From positions 124,001 through 188,000 of the forward strand of contig WIDE01000051.1 of NCBI GenBank assembly GCA_015039315.1: 64,000 nt of DNA. Reading direction: 5' to 3'. Both the position numbers and the translations under genes were made by a program. Positions 22,595-33,931 of this stretch are shown piece after piece (the first letter of the stretch is position 1; every line of letters starts with the position of its first letter). The notes beneath the pieces were generated by a model, which made no database searches, was not told the DNA's origin, and saw only the letters and a program-made list of their open reading frames with translations. Origin of the DNA: Clavulina sp. PMI_390 (taxonomy: Eukaryota > Basidiomycota > Agaricomycetes > Cantharellales > Hydnaceae).

Positions 22595-23603
22595 GATGAT
22601 AAATCGAGTCCTGTGAAGAGTCGGAGTTTTGGCAAGAGGGAGGAGAGGGGAGTGATAGATCGATGGGTCTCATTGTGCTGGACTTTTATAGTGGGGTGTT
22701 GGAGAATTGATAGGCCGCAAAGCTAACTTTGACATCATTGCATTGGCCTGGGAATACTTGTGGGACGAATCACAACGTCATTGAAAATGCGGCTGAAGAT
22801 TAGTAGTAGCCGAGGGTCTCTCCATTGTCTGAGCCACTCAAGTGTTCCATGTGCCATTCGGATGTTTTTTCTTTCCGCAAGTCATTGTCATCGTGACTCC
22901 ACACGTCACCTGAATCAGAGTACTCCACAGCTCGATCCAGGCCGAAAGCTGCAGCCGGCAAAGGTGGTTCTACGACCAACAAGCAGAAGATCACCAGATG
23001 CACACGAGATTAGTTCTCAGTTCTCCTTCTGTCGACGACATTATAGATTCAAGGTGTAGGACGCTGGCATGAGCTCAATGAGGCTAAAAAAGTGGAGGCC
23101 TCCACTCGCCCGAGCTCGAGGTCCGACTCATTCTCGTCTTGGTCATCCTCTCAAGTAGTGGAGGCTCCTGGAAATTTTTGCGGTACAAGTCATTTCAGAT
23201 GTATGCAAGCCAGCGGTCAAGGCGGCCAGGCGAAGAGAAGACCATGCTTCGTACTTCGTGGTCATGGATGTCAAGTCTCAATACAAAACGAGAACAACCC
23301 GAACCCTTGTGCTTTGACCACCAGAGGGGCTTCTGATGGAACGAAGGGTGGGGCGCTAGCGCCTATGGAGTAAGGGGGTCTTGTCTGAGTAGTTCTGCAG
23401 CACTGAGGGTCAGGACGGCAGCGAGGATCATGACCGAAAGGCTTGTTCTTTATCGTCGTCAATAGCCTGATAACTATATCACCAATGTTGTTGTCACAAA
23501 TCGAATTTATTAGTAAGTAGAAAGTAATGAATTGCTGCGATTTAGAATGAGACCACGACAAAACGGGTAGCGGAAAGACTGTTTTGGCGCCATGGTAGGC
23601 GAA
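22595..23603. other. 1-kb intergenic region
   Basis: Lies between the ADH start and the stop of the kinase-domain gene. Open frames of 70-100 codons on both strands show no domain or convincing splice pattern. Nothing else was recognised. Confidence 0.5.
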
Positions 23604-26409
23604 TCATAGGACCAACTCTGGGATCTGCGCCAAGTCTGGTCGTGCGGCTGCATCCTTATTCATCAAAGCCCTAGCCGCGTCCCGAATACCCTGCAGCTCG
23701 AGATCGCGCGGATTAAGGGACTTTGTCACCAGTTCCATCAGAACGCTCCCCACCGCCCACAGGTCAGCACCCATCACCGAATAAGAAACACCATCCTGAA
23801 CTTCTGGCGCAACTTTGCCTTCAGTTCCGATGAACCCAGTGTCAAGATTCGCCCTGCCCTGATCACAAACCAGCCCCTCCCCAAAGTCGAGTAGATATAC
23901 AGCCATGTCGCCCTGGTCAACAGCAATATTATCAAGCTTAATGTCGCGATGGGCGAAGCATATTTTGTGAAACTCGTTAACTGCCGAGACGAGATTACGA
24001 CAGACCAGGAGAGTTTCCGAGGTATCTAGGAATAGCACGGTGTCGAGAGTAGTCACGTGTGGCATGATCATAGCGGGTGGCGTTGAAGGCGTTTTCGGCA
24101 GTATATGCCAAGGGATGACATGCTGAAGGGAGTGGACATGAGACGTGAGGAACTCCAGGTTTTTGAGTTCAGCTTCTGATGTGATATCTTTACGGACGAG
24201 ACGGAGGTGTTGATCAGAGGCAAATGAGATATGAGGTAGCTGTCATTTTAGGTGAGCCCAAGGTCAATCTTGCAATGCTGAATAGTAATCTAGATACGTA
24301 CCTCTGGCCATACTTCCCATTTCAGGCTACTAGCAGTTGATGGGTCGAAGGCGTTGAAGAATGCTATTTGGGACTGGGGAGATGACGGCTTCTTCAATGA
24401 GTTGGCACCAGTATGGTCGGGAGTTCGAGAATGAGTCGACGAACGATCACGAACATAAGGCTGATTCTGCGTTTGAGGCATAGGGTGAGGTGATGAGAAG
24501 GTTATAGAGCCTTTACCAAGAGCCAGTGTTTTTCCCTCTGCTTTTTTGGTCTGACATGAAGTTCGGGACGGATAAGACTCCATTGCACGCCTCAGCCGAC
24601 CGATCATCCACGCATCCTTCCCATGCCACATTTTTTCAGCATCAAGAAGATGATCCTTCAAGTTGAAGAATAAGCGGCAGAGAGCAAAAGCCTGATTGAG
24701 GTCGGAAATATCATAATCCTTCCGGATATAGTATGCTTTCGGAATGGTGCCAGGGTAGCACTGTAGAAAGAATCCAGAAATCAGAGTCAATAGGGAAAGG
24801 AAGAGATATATCGCCAGTCACGAGCGAGATAGTCAGAAAAGGGGGGGCATACATTGAAGCAAGTCATGAGATACAGCTCTACCACGTTGTGTGTCGAGAC
24901 GTAGAAACCCAAGTTCACAGGATGCTGTCCAATAAGAGGCCGCTGGTTATTACAGTTGAAACGGCTGTTTGAGGCCAACTCAAGAAGTAAGCAAATTCTC
25001 CCTTCTTCATTGTCAGAGAACTGGACTTTTCCCGACATGATCGAGGACGTCGGCCCACTAAGCAGAGCGTATTGGAGTGCAAAGCTAGGCGTAGGGTCGA
25101 ACCTGGCCAATTTGTTAGGTTCCAAATACTGTTGGAGTGGTATTAGAATGCCGGTTTTTGTATCACTGTAAGCAACTGAGTCAGGATGATCTCCTTTACA
25201 GAATCCCAAGGATCACTAACATTGTAAACTGGAACGGTGTAGGGGGACCAGGGTCTGCGAGATATCGAAGCTCGACCATTGCTGGTCGCACAAACGTGCT
25301 GATGAACCAGCTACTATAATCTTTTGAGGAGCATCCTGGGTGAGGGCGGAGGAAGGATGTGTTTAGCGCAAGGTGCGAATACGTTGCCAGCTCAGTTTCA
25401 GTGACCATAGGAGTAGATTCCACCAGCTCGATCGTTGAAGCTGATGAGATAGGGCTAGTAGAGTTATTCTGTGGACGATTGAAGGGCTTGGAGGCCTCGT
25501 TAGTGAGTTGAGATCCAGGATTGATGCCAAGGAAGTGCTGGTTGGCGTCAACCTGTTCAAACACGTCGATGCTATCATAGCCAGCATAACGGGGTCGAAG
25601 ATTATCCTGTCAATGAAGGAATAGTTGATCAGTTGGCACAGACCAATTAGACTTGTTGTAGAACCGTTAGGCTACGCGGCAATCCTCTACTATGGTAACT
25701 CAACTGGTATGATTCGTTTGGCCATCAACTTCCTCTTCAGCCCTTCAAGCATCTGATACGCCTTGTCCTGCTCAGTCGTCGTAATGCTGCGTCCATCAAG
25801 TCGGATGATACCATTGTCAGAGAGGTCGATGAGAGACCATGTACTGAAGGAGCGAACGGTGACAGTTGCGAGCTCTAGGCTGCGAGAGACGGGGTCTAGC
25901 GGCATTATATCTATGAAATATATCGATAAAATTGTTCAGATTGCCTTCAAGGAATACAGTAGCTCAAAACTAGTAACACACGAACCAGTAATAATGAGGT
26001 GAATCATGTTGCTTTCTTCGTGGTTTCCGTCTCCATTAAGACTTTCAAGGTCCCAGCCATTATCTTCTAAGGTTTTTCCAACCTTGAAAATGCCCTGGAC
26101 TTCAGACATGGCTCCGCTCAAAATGAGACCTCTAGAGTTCGATGCTAATACATTTGGGGCTGCGTTGCGTCGTTCTTGACACACAATACGAGTGTGTGGA
26201 CCCCTGTGCAGATACGGGAAATCTTCGATCGCATCGGAAAGGATTTGACAGAGCGGTTTCGTAGGGGAGACTTCAATGACTGCGTCATTGTACGAGGTTT
26301 TGTCGATGACGGCAACGTTTAGCTGAAGGAGCACTGGCCGCTGGCGTTTAGAATTTACTGCCATAAATTCTTGCGAGTGGACTCTTTTCTTGGAAGACTG
26401 ATGCGACAT
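23604..26409 (-). CDS. Divergent protein-kinase-domain protein with unrecognised N-terminal region
   Basis: Several exons join into a protein of roughly 750-800 residues. The start is taken as the ATG at 26409 (MSHQSSKKRVHSQEF); the upstream in-frame codon is TTG. The first 450 or so residues have no family I recognise (segments IEVSPTKPLCQILSDAIED, MPLDPVSRSLELATVTVRSF, ILIPLQQYLEPNKLARFDP, GQHPVNLGFYVSTHNVVELY), followed by a polar linker. The C-terminal third is kinase-like: LRLVRKDITSEAELKNLEFL (possible beta3 Lys and alphaC Glu), MIMPHVTTLDTVLFL, VNEFHKICFAHRDIKLDNIA (catalytic loop), VYLLDFGEGL (DFG), a GTEGKVAPEV activation-segment end, GADLWAVGSVLMEL and ARPDLAQIPELVL. No glycine-rich loop is visible before the beta3 lysine. 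It may be an atypical or degenerate kinase of a fungal expansion. Exon joints in the N-terminal half are approximate. Confidence 0.62.
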
Positions 26410-27012
26410 GGCCCTCTGCCAGAAGGAGGAATAAATCTCAGGCAAGTCGAGCAGCGACAAATGTTTCAGAGTTGCCAGTGTGACAGCGTTACATCGTTCC
26501 TTGAGCTTTGGGTGGGTGCGGCAATTCTATCCGAGGCTCCCAAACAGTCAGGTTCGCCAACACTTATCGAATTTACTTATGGGAAGACCTCAAAATTCGG
26601 CTTCGTCGCCTTCAATGACGCGATTGCGGGATATGCCGAACGGCTAGGAAGCTCAGACTTGCGAGCGCCTCTTCACCTTTGGACTCGCCCTCAATTATGC
26701 GATGCTATTATATAGAGAAACTGTGTCATCATCAGGAGGTTTCCAGCCGCACAAACGATCGCATGACCGCCGGTTTTCGCTGACATCAGCAACCGTGTGG
26801 GGTCACCCACTCGAACAGTTCGCTCGATTGGCGAATCCCAACGGTCGATGGGGGTCGCAGCACAGAGTGACAGAGCTGCCGAGAGCAAACGTCATGACGC
26901 CGTGGTTCCCCAATGAAATGTTGAGATTCCGCAGCTATTCGCCCTTTATAAGTGGACGCCTCATGCATCCTTCCCTTTTCAAGGTACTCTTCCCTCGAGT
27001 TCATCATCGACA
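26410..27012. other. Divergent intergenic region
   Basis: Shared upstream DNA of the kinase-domain gene (leftward) and the fasciclin gene (rightward). GCCCTTTATAAGTGGACGCC at 26941-26960 contains a TATA-like TTTATAAG about 65 nt before the fasciclin ATG. Confidence 0.5.
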
Positions 27013-28867
27013 ATGAGAGCGACTTCGACACTTCTTCTGCTCAGTCTCGCCAGCTCGAGCGTTAGCGCTCTCCCTCGTGGCGCTGGGTGCCACAAGACCC
27101 ATACGCCCTACTTCGAGGACAAGGGTAACTCGCTCGCTACTTCGTGGTCGGGCGTGTTCCACGACGTCTGGGAGTCCGTGCGCGGCACGGTCTTCGGCTT
27201 GTATGACGTCGACCTCTACGATGAGCTCGAGAAAACCTTCCGCGCCCCAGACAAGTCGGTCTATCAGACTTTGGCTGCTGACCCCAAGTACGTCTCGTGT
27301 TCATCCATGACTGGTGCTTGTCGACCAACTCACCAACAACCGTCTTGTAGCTTCTCTAACATTACCAAACTTATCAATTACGATCCTGAGATCAAAGAGT
27401 TGCTTGATGAAGCCTCGCATGGGTGAGTTGAAGAGCTACAACCCACGTTCTATCCCACACTCCATTCAGTCGCTCCGTATCTCACACTAATATTATCATG
27501 TATCATCATAATGTCGTCGTCTCATCACGCACATGCTTGGCAGCCTCACGTTCCTTGCTCCCAACAACAAGGCTCTTACCCCGCCCCAGCGCCGCAAACA
27601 TCTGCATGAAATTGCCATCACCGACGAGGACGCGATCCATCAGCTTGTTCTTCATGCTGACGAAATCTACAATACCTCTGACGACGACGACGATGACGAC
27701 AAGGACAAGGAGAGGAAGAAGAAGATTCTCAAGTGGATTCTCAATGCCGTCCTGAGGTATCACACTCTTCCCTATGACATCACCTCGACGAGTATTGCGG
27801 GTAACTCAACTGGTATGTCGCAGCATCTTGTGTCGCACAATCATTGACTAATGATATTATTCTTCCTTCTACAGTCCAAACCAACCTCATTCCCAAGGAA
27901 GGTGGTTATGGCGGTTACAATCTGCGCATCAAAGTGGAGAAGACGCTTATCCCTCCTGTGTGTTATAGTTCCGTTTTTGTAGTCGTCTCATTTACTAATG
28001 CGATGGCTCTTTGGTAGACTGTTACTATTAACAAGTATGCTAAGATTGTCAAAGGCGATATTGCGGCGACAAATGGTCTCATTCACGAGCTGGATCACCC
28101 GCTGCTCCCTCCGCCCTCCATCCTCAACGGTGTATACCTTGCTCCACAATGGCTATCTACCTTCGTAAGCTTGTCACCGTCACCACCATCTTCTTCCACC
28201 GTGCTTATTTATCTTTCTTGCCCTGCCTTTGATGCCACAGAGCTCTGCTATCCAAAAAGTCGGTCTCGCCGAAGGCCTTGACTGGCACTGGGTGCATGAT
28301 AAGGATCATCACGCGAAGAAGCCAAAATTCGAAGGTTCCCCAGCCATCACTGCCTTTGTACCCACCAACAGCGCGTTCAAGAAGCTTCCCGAACACCTTG
28401 TCCTCTACCTCTTCTCTCCCGTTGGTATCAGGGCGCTAAGGAAGCTCCTTCAGTTCCACGTTGTCCCCAATTACATCATCCATGCCGAGTGGATCGTCCC
28501 CGTCGACCCCAAGGATTCGTTCTCAACGATGCAGCACTCGCTCGTCGAGGATGGTGACCAGGACTTCTCTTTCCCCTTCCCAACCGCGCTCAAGAACTTC
28601 ACGCTCCCCGTGTCCATCAAGAAGTGGGGCCCTACCCTCCCCATTCCCGGCGTCGCCAACTTTGAGTTCAAGGTGCTTGGCCATGTAGTGGACAAGGCTC
28701 GCTTCGACTTGCCTGCCTGGAATGGCGCGTGGCACGTAGTGGGTGATGTGCTCAACCCTATGAAGAGCAAGCACGGGCACCACGATGGCTCGTTTGATGA
28801 GGAGAAGTGGGGATGGGAGAACTGGGAGGAGTGGCTTCCCGACTGGGTGGCTGAGTATGACGAATGA
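27013..28867 (+). CDS. Secreted fasciclin (FAS1) domain protein
   Basis: Extracellular or wall-associated adhesion-type protein. The ATG at 27013 gives a classical signal peptide (MRATSTLLLLSLASSSVSAL). FAS1 repeat 1 is spread over exons with SVYQTLAADP, FSNITKLINYDPEIKELLDE, SLTFLAPNNKALTPPQRR, ILKWILNAVLRYHTLPYDI, LIPKEGGYGGYNLRIKVEKT, NKYAKIVKGDIAATNGLIH and PPPSILNGVYLAPQWLSTF. It carries an inserted Asp-rich run (residues DDDDDDDKDKERKKK). Repeat 2 has AIQKVGLAEGLDWHW, ITAFVPTNSAFKKLPEHLVL, ALRKLLQFHVVPNYIIHAEW and RFDLPAWNGAWHVVGDVLNP, ending in an acidic Trp-rich tail. TFLAP/TAFVP and the YH/FHV(V/L) pairs are FAS1 H1/H2 signatures. No GPI-anchor signal is obvious at the tail, so secretion is more likely than membrane anchoring. 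Confidence 0.88.
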
Positions 28868-29322
28868 GTCATCTGCAGGGCCAGCCTGCATCCCTACCTG
28901 TTTACCACCATAACATCACCTTCCCCTATTTCTCGCACTCAACTTGCATCCATACTGCCTCAACCGAATTCATCGACCGTGACATGTATATGTACTACTA
29001 ATCAATTGTGTATCTTATCGTCAATTGCATTGCTCTTTCGCTCGTACACCAGTGCACTGAACTGAACAGTATAATGGTACTCGGTCTGGACTAGTTAGAA
29101 ACGAAGGTTCTATAATAGTCAAGGTGCACTAAGATGGGCGGGAATGGAGCTCGAGAGTGTTAGGCGCAAGTTACTCTTTCGCCAAAGAAATGTGTCAGAT
29201 GTTGAGCTGGACGTTGTAAAGCCTCGGCTTCAACTTGATAAGGAAGTGAACAGCTAAGGGATTATTGGAAGAAAGAAGATGTCCTTGATTCGATGATGCA
29301 GTTTCACAAGGGTCGCCAAAAT
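28868..29322. other. Intergenic, convergent 3' ends
   Basis: Contains the 3' ends of the fasciclin gene and SPO11. No gene or RNA was recognised. Confidence 0.6.
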
Positions 29323-31373
29323 TTACGTATGCTGGATAGGCGGTAAGTAGGGCGACAACTTGGCGATGAGGTACGGGACGATCAGAGGGCCGTTCCGCAG
29401 TGAGTTCCACTCCACGCTAATCTCGGGGCGAGCTTGAAGAAGATCAGCGTCGCGTAAGAAAGCCGGTTGCAGTGTCGAGAAATCCAGAGAGGAGACTGCC
29501 TCGAGTTCAGCTTTACGGCGAAGTCGAAGAAGGTATGTCAAGTGTGATCTAGCGGTGGTATAACAAAGTGAGAATGAGGTGGATGTCGGCAACGTATTGA
29601 TCTGGAGAGCTGAGAGAGTTGGCAGGGTTTCGCTAAGACATCGGACTCACTTCCAAGCCGACGGCATCACGTCCCTATCTCGATGTAGCATGGTCCTGGC
29701 CTAGATGACAGCACCAGTCAGTCAAGGACTGAGGACGCTTTTGAGAAGTGAAGTACCTTTCGGATATCTGCATCTCCCAGAGGTAATAAGACTTCCTTGG
29801 GGATCCGAAACCTAGGAAGGAGCTTTTAGAGTGGAAGGTGAAGTCAAAGGGCCATTTATTTCACCTGAGAAGGTCTTCTTTCAGCAACCCGAGGAGTTCA
29901 GCTCGTTCACAAATGAGATCCGCCGCCTCATGTCGCATGCGAAACGAGCCAAATTTGTAGACAGACACGATCTCCAGGCCAAAGGGATCTCCATCGACCA
30001 GAAGGAAGATAGGAATACTAGGAGAGACGAGAAATAAGGGTCAGGAACCACAGGAGAAGAGTGTATGGATCACGTGTCAGGTAGCTCGGAATCCAAGAAG
30101 CATAGCAATTTTCGTGTGGCGAGGTCTGGTTGTCCTTTACCCTGAGGGCTACTGTCAATTCCTTACTACACACCATAATCTGGGGGGAGTTACTGTTATG
30201 ATCAGTCCCTGTCGGCTAAGAAGAGCGCTTTGGGCAAGGCCACTGTCACATAGGGTTTGAAAAATTGCCTAAAGAAATTATGGTCAAGAATTAGGCCAGC
30301 ATCAGCGAAGGGGGAGGTGATGCTATTTTCAATCAGAGCATGCCTCTTTTTCTACTACGAGAACCCATCCAAATGAGTGCTCTCGCGCTGTTACATCGAT
30401 TATTTTGTCGCCAGGGGGTATGATAGTCGCCTCTGTCGGGGATGGTGATAGTATTGTTCCAGAGGTCAAGGTGAAGCTGATTTTCGAGCCGCACAGCATG
30501 CCTTTGGGTGATGCAATCTGTCAAAGTCTCCGAGGTCAGTGAACCCTAAGACGTGTAGTAGAGAGTGGACTCACGACGTGCAAACCGCTACGCGTGACCT
30601 TCAATGTCGCAGCAAGGTCATCGACGATCTGGTAGGTTCAAGTGGCTGAGACAAACCAACAACTTAAGTACAGCGGAGGCTTTAGATAGACTAACATCGT
30701 CGACAACTGATTGTTTCCCGAAGAGTTCGACATCATGGTAGTATATTTCTCTGTTGTTGGCGAGGTGAGTGCTTGTTCTGAAGCTCGAGATTCATGTGCT
30801 CTTACCTTTTAGTGATTTTCTTCCCTACGGTTACGGCTTGATGGCACATATCTACTATTTTCAGTAGCCGAGCTGCCGATAATAGACACCAGTGAACCCA
30901 AAGAACATCGGCGACACCCGTGTAGTCCGCCCTTCACACACCAAGGGATTTCGCGTTCATCTCTCCACGTGGCCAGACCAGTTCGCGCGTTCCGCTGGGG
31001 GGTGGATCGTGTGTTAGACGTGTCCAGATGTTGTTCATATACCTTACGATGCATCTCGACGAGCAAGTGGGATCTTGAGATGCTTCAGTTTGGCGGGGAT
31101 CGGTTCTTTCCGATCGCAGGCGTTCATCAGGTCTTGAAGGTACTGGAGCACGGAGTGGGCGATGCCTTCGAGGCCATCTAGCGTTTTCTCTCTCCTGAAT
31201 CGACACCAAAATCAGGAATCGGCGCGCGTCCTGGCAGCAGCTTGCTCATACTCGAGCTTCGACATGTCCTCGTCTACAAGGTCATCTTCTTCCGCAGCAG
31301 TGCCATTGAATGTCTCTCCATCACTCATTTCAATGTCTCTTAAGGTTTCGGAGGAGCCTTGGGAGTTCATCAT
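29323..31373 (-). CDS. SPO11: Meiotic DNA double-strand-break transesterase SPO11
   Basis: Topoisomerase-VI-A-like protein that makes meiotic double-strand breaks through a tyrosine-DNA linkage. It is spread over many small exons, so no single long frame reveals it. On the minus strand the order is LDGLEGIAHSVLQYLQDLMN (about 31180), CHQAVTVGKKITKR (about 30830), EIYYHDVELFGKQSVVDD (about 30740, the winged-helix catalytic Tyr), VDDLAATLKVTRSGLHV, ASPKGMLCGSKISF, HSFGWVLVVEKE (Toprim Glu, about 30350), LCDSGLAQSALLSRQGLIIT joined to GKGQPDLATRKLLCFLDSEL, and IPIFLLVDGDPFGLEIVSVY KFGS (Toprim DxD, about 29985). Then RFRIPKEVLLPLGDADIRKA, RTMLHRDRDAVGLE and a last exon with RRKAELEAVSSLDFSTLQP. 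The stop is at 29323. The start is uncertain: ATG at 31373 or 31370 precedes an acidic stretch, and the joint between that exon and LDGLEG is unresolved. The family call is secure. Confidence 0.87.
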
Positions 31374-31474
31374 GTGGTTCAACAGCAGCGAGGGTGGAGG
31401 GACGTGAAGGCTCACGACTTGTCACACCGCGTCACGCCAACCCTCCCTTTTCCCACGGTGCAACTCTGGAAGTT

Positions 31475-32719
31475 ATGCAACGACAGACTATGCTCGCGTC
31501 AATGCGTCCAGCATTATCACGAAATCTAGCAGTTGCGGCCAAACCGCGCTCTTTTTGCTCATCTTCTATCAGGAAGCAAGCGATACCACCTCGTTCCCTG
31601 CAATTTGCTTCATCCAAAGGAGCTCGCCTTCGGCCATTACGCTTTGGAACCAAAGAGTTTCTAGGAGTGGGATTCGCCTTAGCAGGGGCTTTGTATCTGG
31701 GCGCTATCAGTAACGAGCCGATAAGGCTTGAAGCTTTCCCTGATGCTGCGGAAGTGACTGTAGGTATGAACTTCTCTCTGATTTGCCCATTCATGCTTCC
31801 GCCAACCTCTCATTATTGAATAGAGGATGCGGCCACAGGGATGAAGTTTCCTGCCACGATCCAGCCTCCTTCATGTCCCCCTCTGACGCTTATTGGGCTT
31901 GGAGTTCGGACCGTATCTTTCCTACGAGTGCAAGGTAAGCAGGAACGTTTCTCGAGGCGGCTTTCATGGCTGACCGTGGCGGGCAGTCTACAGCATAGCA
32001 TTCTATGCTGACCTTTCTAATGTCAAGGCAAGCTAGCCCCCACCTGTAGCGAATGCCGCTCTGCTGATACGATCCCAACCAGATTTCGGGTGACTCGTTT
32101 GAGGAAAACATTGAGAATATCATTGCACACAGCACAGTTGCTGTGAGGATCAGTACGCGCTTTGTTATCACCCTCTCTCTCCCTTGTTGAACTAATGCTT
32201 TGCTCTAGTTCCAGTACGTTCGACTAGTTTTTCGCACCTGAGGGACGCGTTCCTTCGCACCCTCCGAGGCCGGGTGCAATCGGAGAAAAAAGAAGGAAGC
32301 ATTAGCGCTTCCACAGAAGATGTACGTTCAATTTACGCTTGTACGGTATAAATAACTGCCTCTGACACCTTAACTATCTACCGTAGGCCCTTGAAACCCC
32401 GTTTATAGCGCTGCGGTCAATCTTTCCCAATACTCCACTTGCCAAAGGCACCCCTTTGACGATACACAGCGCCCCAGCATCCCAAGATGAGCCTAGGGCG
32501 CTGATATTCGAGGACTTGGGTACTGTAAAGGACAATTGGATTGCAACTCGCTTCTTCAAGTCTTACTTTGTCGAACAAGGCGGCAGCCCAGCTGTAAGTC
32601 CACCAAAATCTGCTCCGCCCGTAACGACAGGTAGAATTACTAACTCTTCGTTCTAGCTCCAAGCAAGCGTTCGTGAGGGTGTAAAGCGAATATCAAATTT
32701 GAGCAGCAAAACAGAGTAG
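31475..32719 (+). CDS. Mitochondrial chalcone-isomerase-fold protein, AIM18/AIM46-like
   Basis: Fungal mitochondrial protein with a chalcone-flavanone-isomerase-like fold; in yeast (AIM18/FMP22, AIM46) the molecular role is unclear. The ATG at 31475 gives MQRQTMLASMRPALSRNLAV, Arg/Ser/Ala-rich as a presequence, then a membrane segment FLGVGFALAGALYLGAIS. Later exons give MKFPATIQPPSCPPLTLIGL, GVRTVSFLRVQVYSIAFYAD, ENIENIIAHSTVAVRIIPVR, FSHLRDAFLRTLRGRVQSEK, ALRSIFPNTPLAKGTPLTIH and ATRFFKSYFVEQGGSPALQA, ending LSSKTE. LIGLGVRTVSFL..QVYSIAFYAD is the family core. The intron after ADLSNVK begins GCAAGC and ends CCAACCAG, a GC-AG intron with a good AAG flank. The stop is 7 nt from the stop of the gene on the other strand. 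Confidence 0.85.
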
Positions 32720-32725
32720 CAAGCA

Positions 32726-33627
32726 TCATGATGGGGCTGGTTTTGGGACACTAGATGATGGTTGTAATTTCCTTTTCCGTTTCCCCCGAGAATTATTTCC
32801 TCTCTTTGCCCCCTGTACACGCTCCCCGTCTCCGATCACAATCTCAACATTGATTGTGCTTTTCTGCCGCACCTGCATTCCTCCCTCGTCCTCGTCTTCG
32901 TCCTCTTCATCTGGTAGGACATCATCGATACACTGTACGGTACCGGTAGTTATGTTTGTCTTAATGTCGGATGGAGCAAATGTTGGAGCGAGGATGGCAG
33001 GAAGTGAGGTGGTAAGAAGTAGAGCGTGAGCGATAGCTGCTCCCATTGCCGTGAGGTATATCTTGCGATAGCTAGCGACGAATAAAGTCGTTTCAGCGGT
33101 TTTTGTAAGAAAAGCGAAAGTTTTGCTCACCCATCAGCCTCAACGAGGTTCTTGCATCGTTTGAGATATCCTCCTAGCTCGTGCTGCCGAGTTATCCCAA
33201 GTCGGTTCTTCCCCTCACCACGAGTAGAGTATGGCCCAGTGGCGCTGGAGCCCGCAGGGACCTGAGGAAACGGACGGGAAGGGGCAAGCCTTGTGATTTT
33301 CGGCCGCTTCTTCGAAGGAGGCTGAGATGATTTTGCAGGCAGAGGAAGTGAGGTTGGGGCCGGAGCCGCAGCAGAGGTAGACGATGGAGGATCGGGCAGT
33401 GTAGGGGTTGCGCTAGTTGGGGCATCCATAGTGGAGGACGTGGGGGCATTGGAAGGCGTTAACGCCTGTTCTGCTTGAGCAGAGGCAGCCATGACTTTGG
33501 TAGAAGTAGAGAGTTGAGAATCCTTTTCAGGAGCTATTCGAGCCTTTTTGACAGGTCGCTTCGCTTGCTCCACGGTTTGCTGGACGGTTTCAGACGAAGA
33601 TGGGGGAGACTTTCGTTTGGGAGGCAT
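32726..33627 (-). CDS. RNase P/MRP subunit POP7/Rpp20-like (Alba fold)
   Basis: Predicted protein of the nuclear ribonuclease P/MRP complex, which processes tRNA and rRNA precursors. Two exons (33627-33131 and 33071-32726) join in phase. The start is the ATG at 33627 (MPPKRKSPPSS); an in-frame codon further upstream is TTG. The first half is low-complexity, rich in Pro/Ser/Ala/Lys. The Alba-like core spans the intron: GKNRLGITRQHELGGYLKRC, KNLVEADG, then YRKIYLTAMGAAIAHALLLT and TSLPAILAPTFAPSDIKTN. A C-terminal acidic run (DEEDEDEDEGG) precedes a basic tail (RGKRKRKLQ). YLKRC..LV and the GAAI.HALLLTTSLP segment fit Pop7/Rpp20 better than Pop6. The long disordered N-terminus is unusual in length. 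Confidence 0.75.
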
Positions 33628-33931
33628 CGTCGCGTTGTCTGTTGTTTTGGTGGATTTGGTGAAGACGCGATTTACTGGCGCGTGATTCAACAACGCGTCG
33701 AGAACTTGGGCGCCTGCTGAGATGGATCACAAGCTTTACGCATCTGTGGGTCAATTTGCAGCCCTTGCTAGATCATACACGTTGTATTAACTATTCCATA
33801 ACAGCCAGTGGTTATACTAACTCGGGAAGAACCAGATGGTATGTTTCTAGTAACGTCTGTTTGACGTCGATCAGTGAAAGAAGGCTGAGAATTTTCGTTT
33901 AGAAGAAGATATTCAAGACTGGCCCAATGAA
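33628..33931. promoter_or_regulatory. Bidirectional promoter region, POP7-like/ORC3
   Basis: A gap of about 300 nt between the divergent starts of the RNase P/MRP subunit and ORC3. No defined element was identified; the assignment as a shared promoter rests on gene orientation alone. Confidence 0.4.

Noticed and set aside
23050..23600. Possible transposon fossil between ADH and the kinase-like gene
   Set aside because: No terminal repeats, target duplication or transposase-like peptide could be shown.
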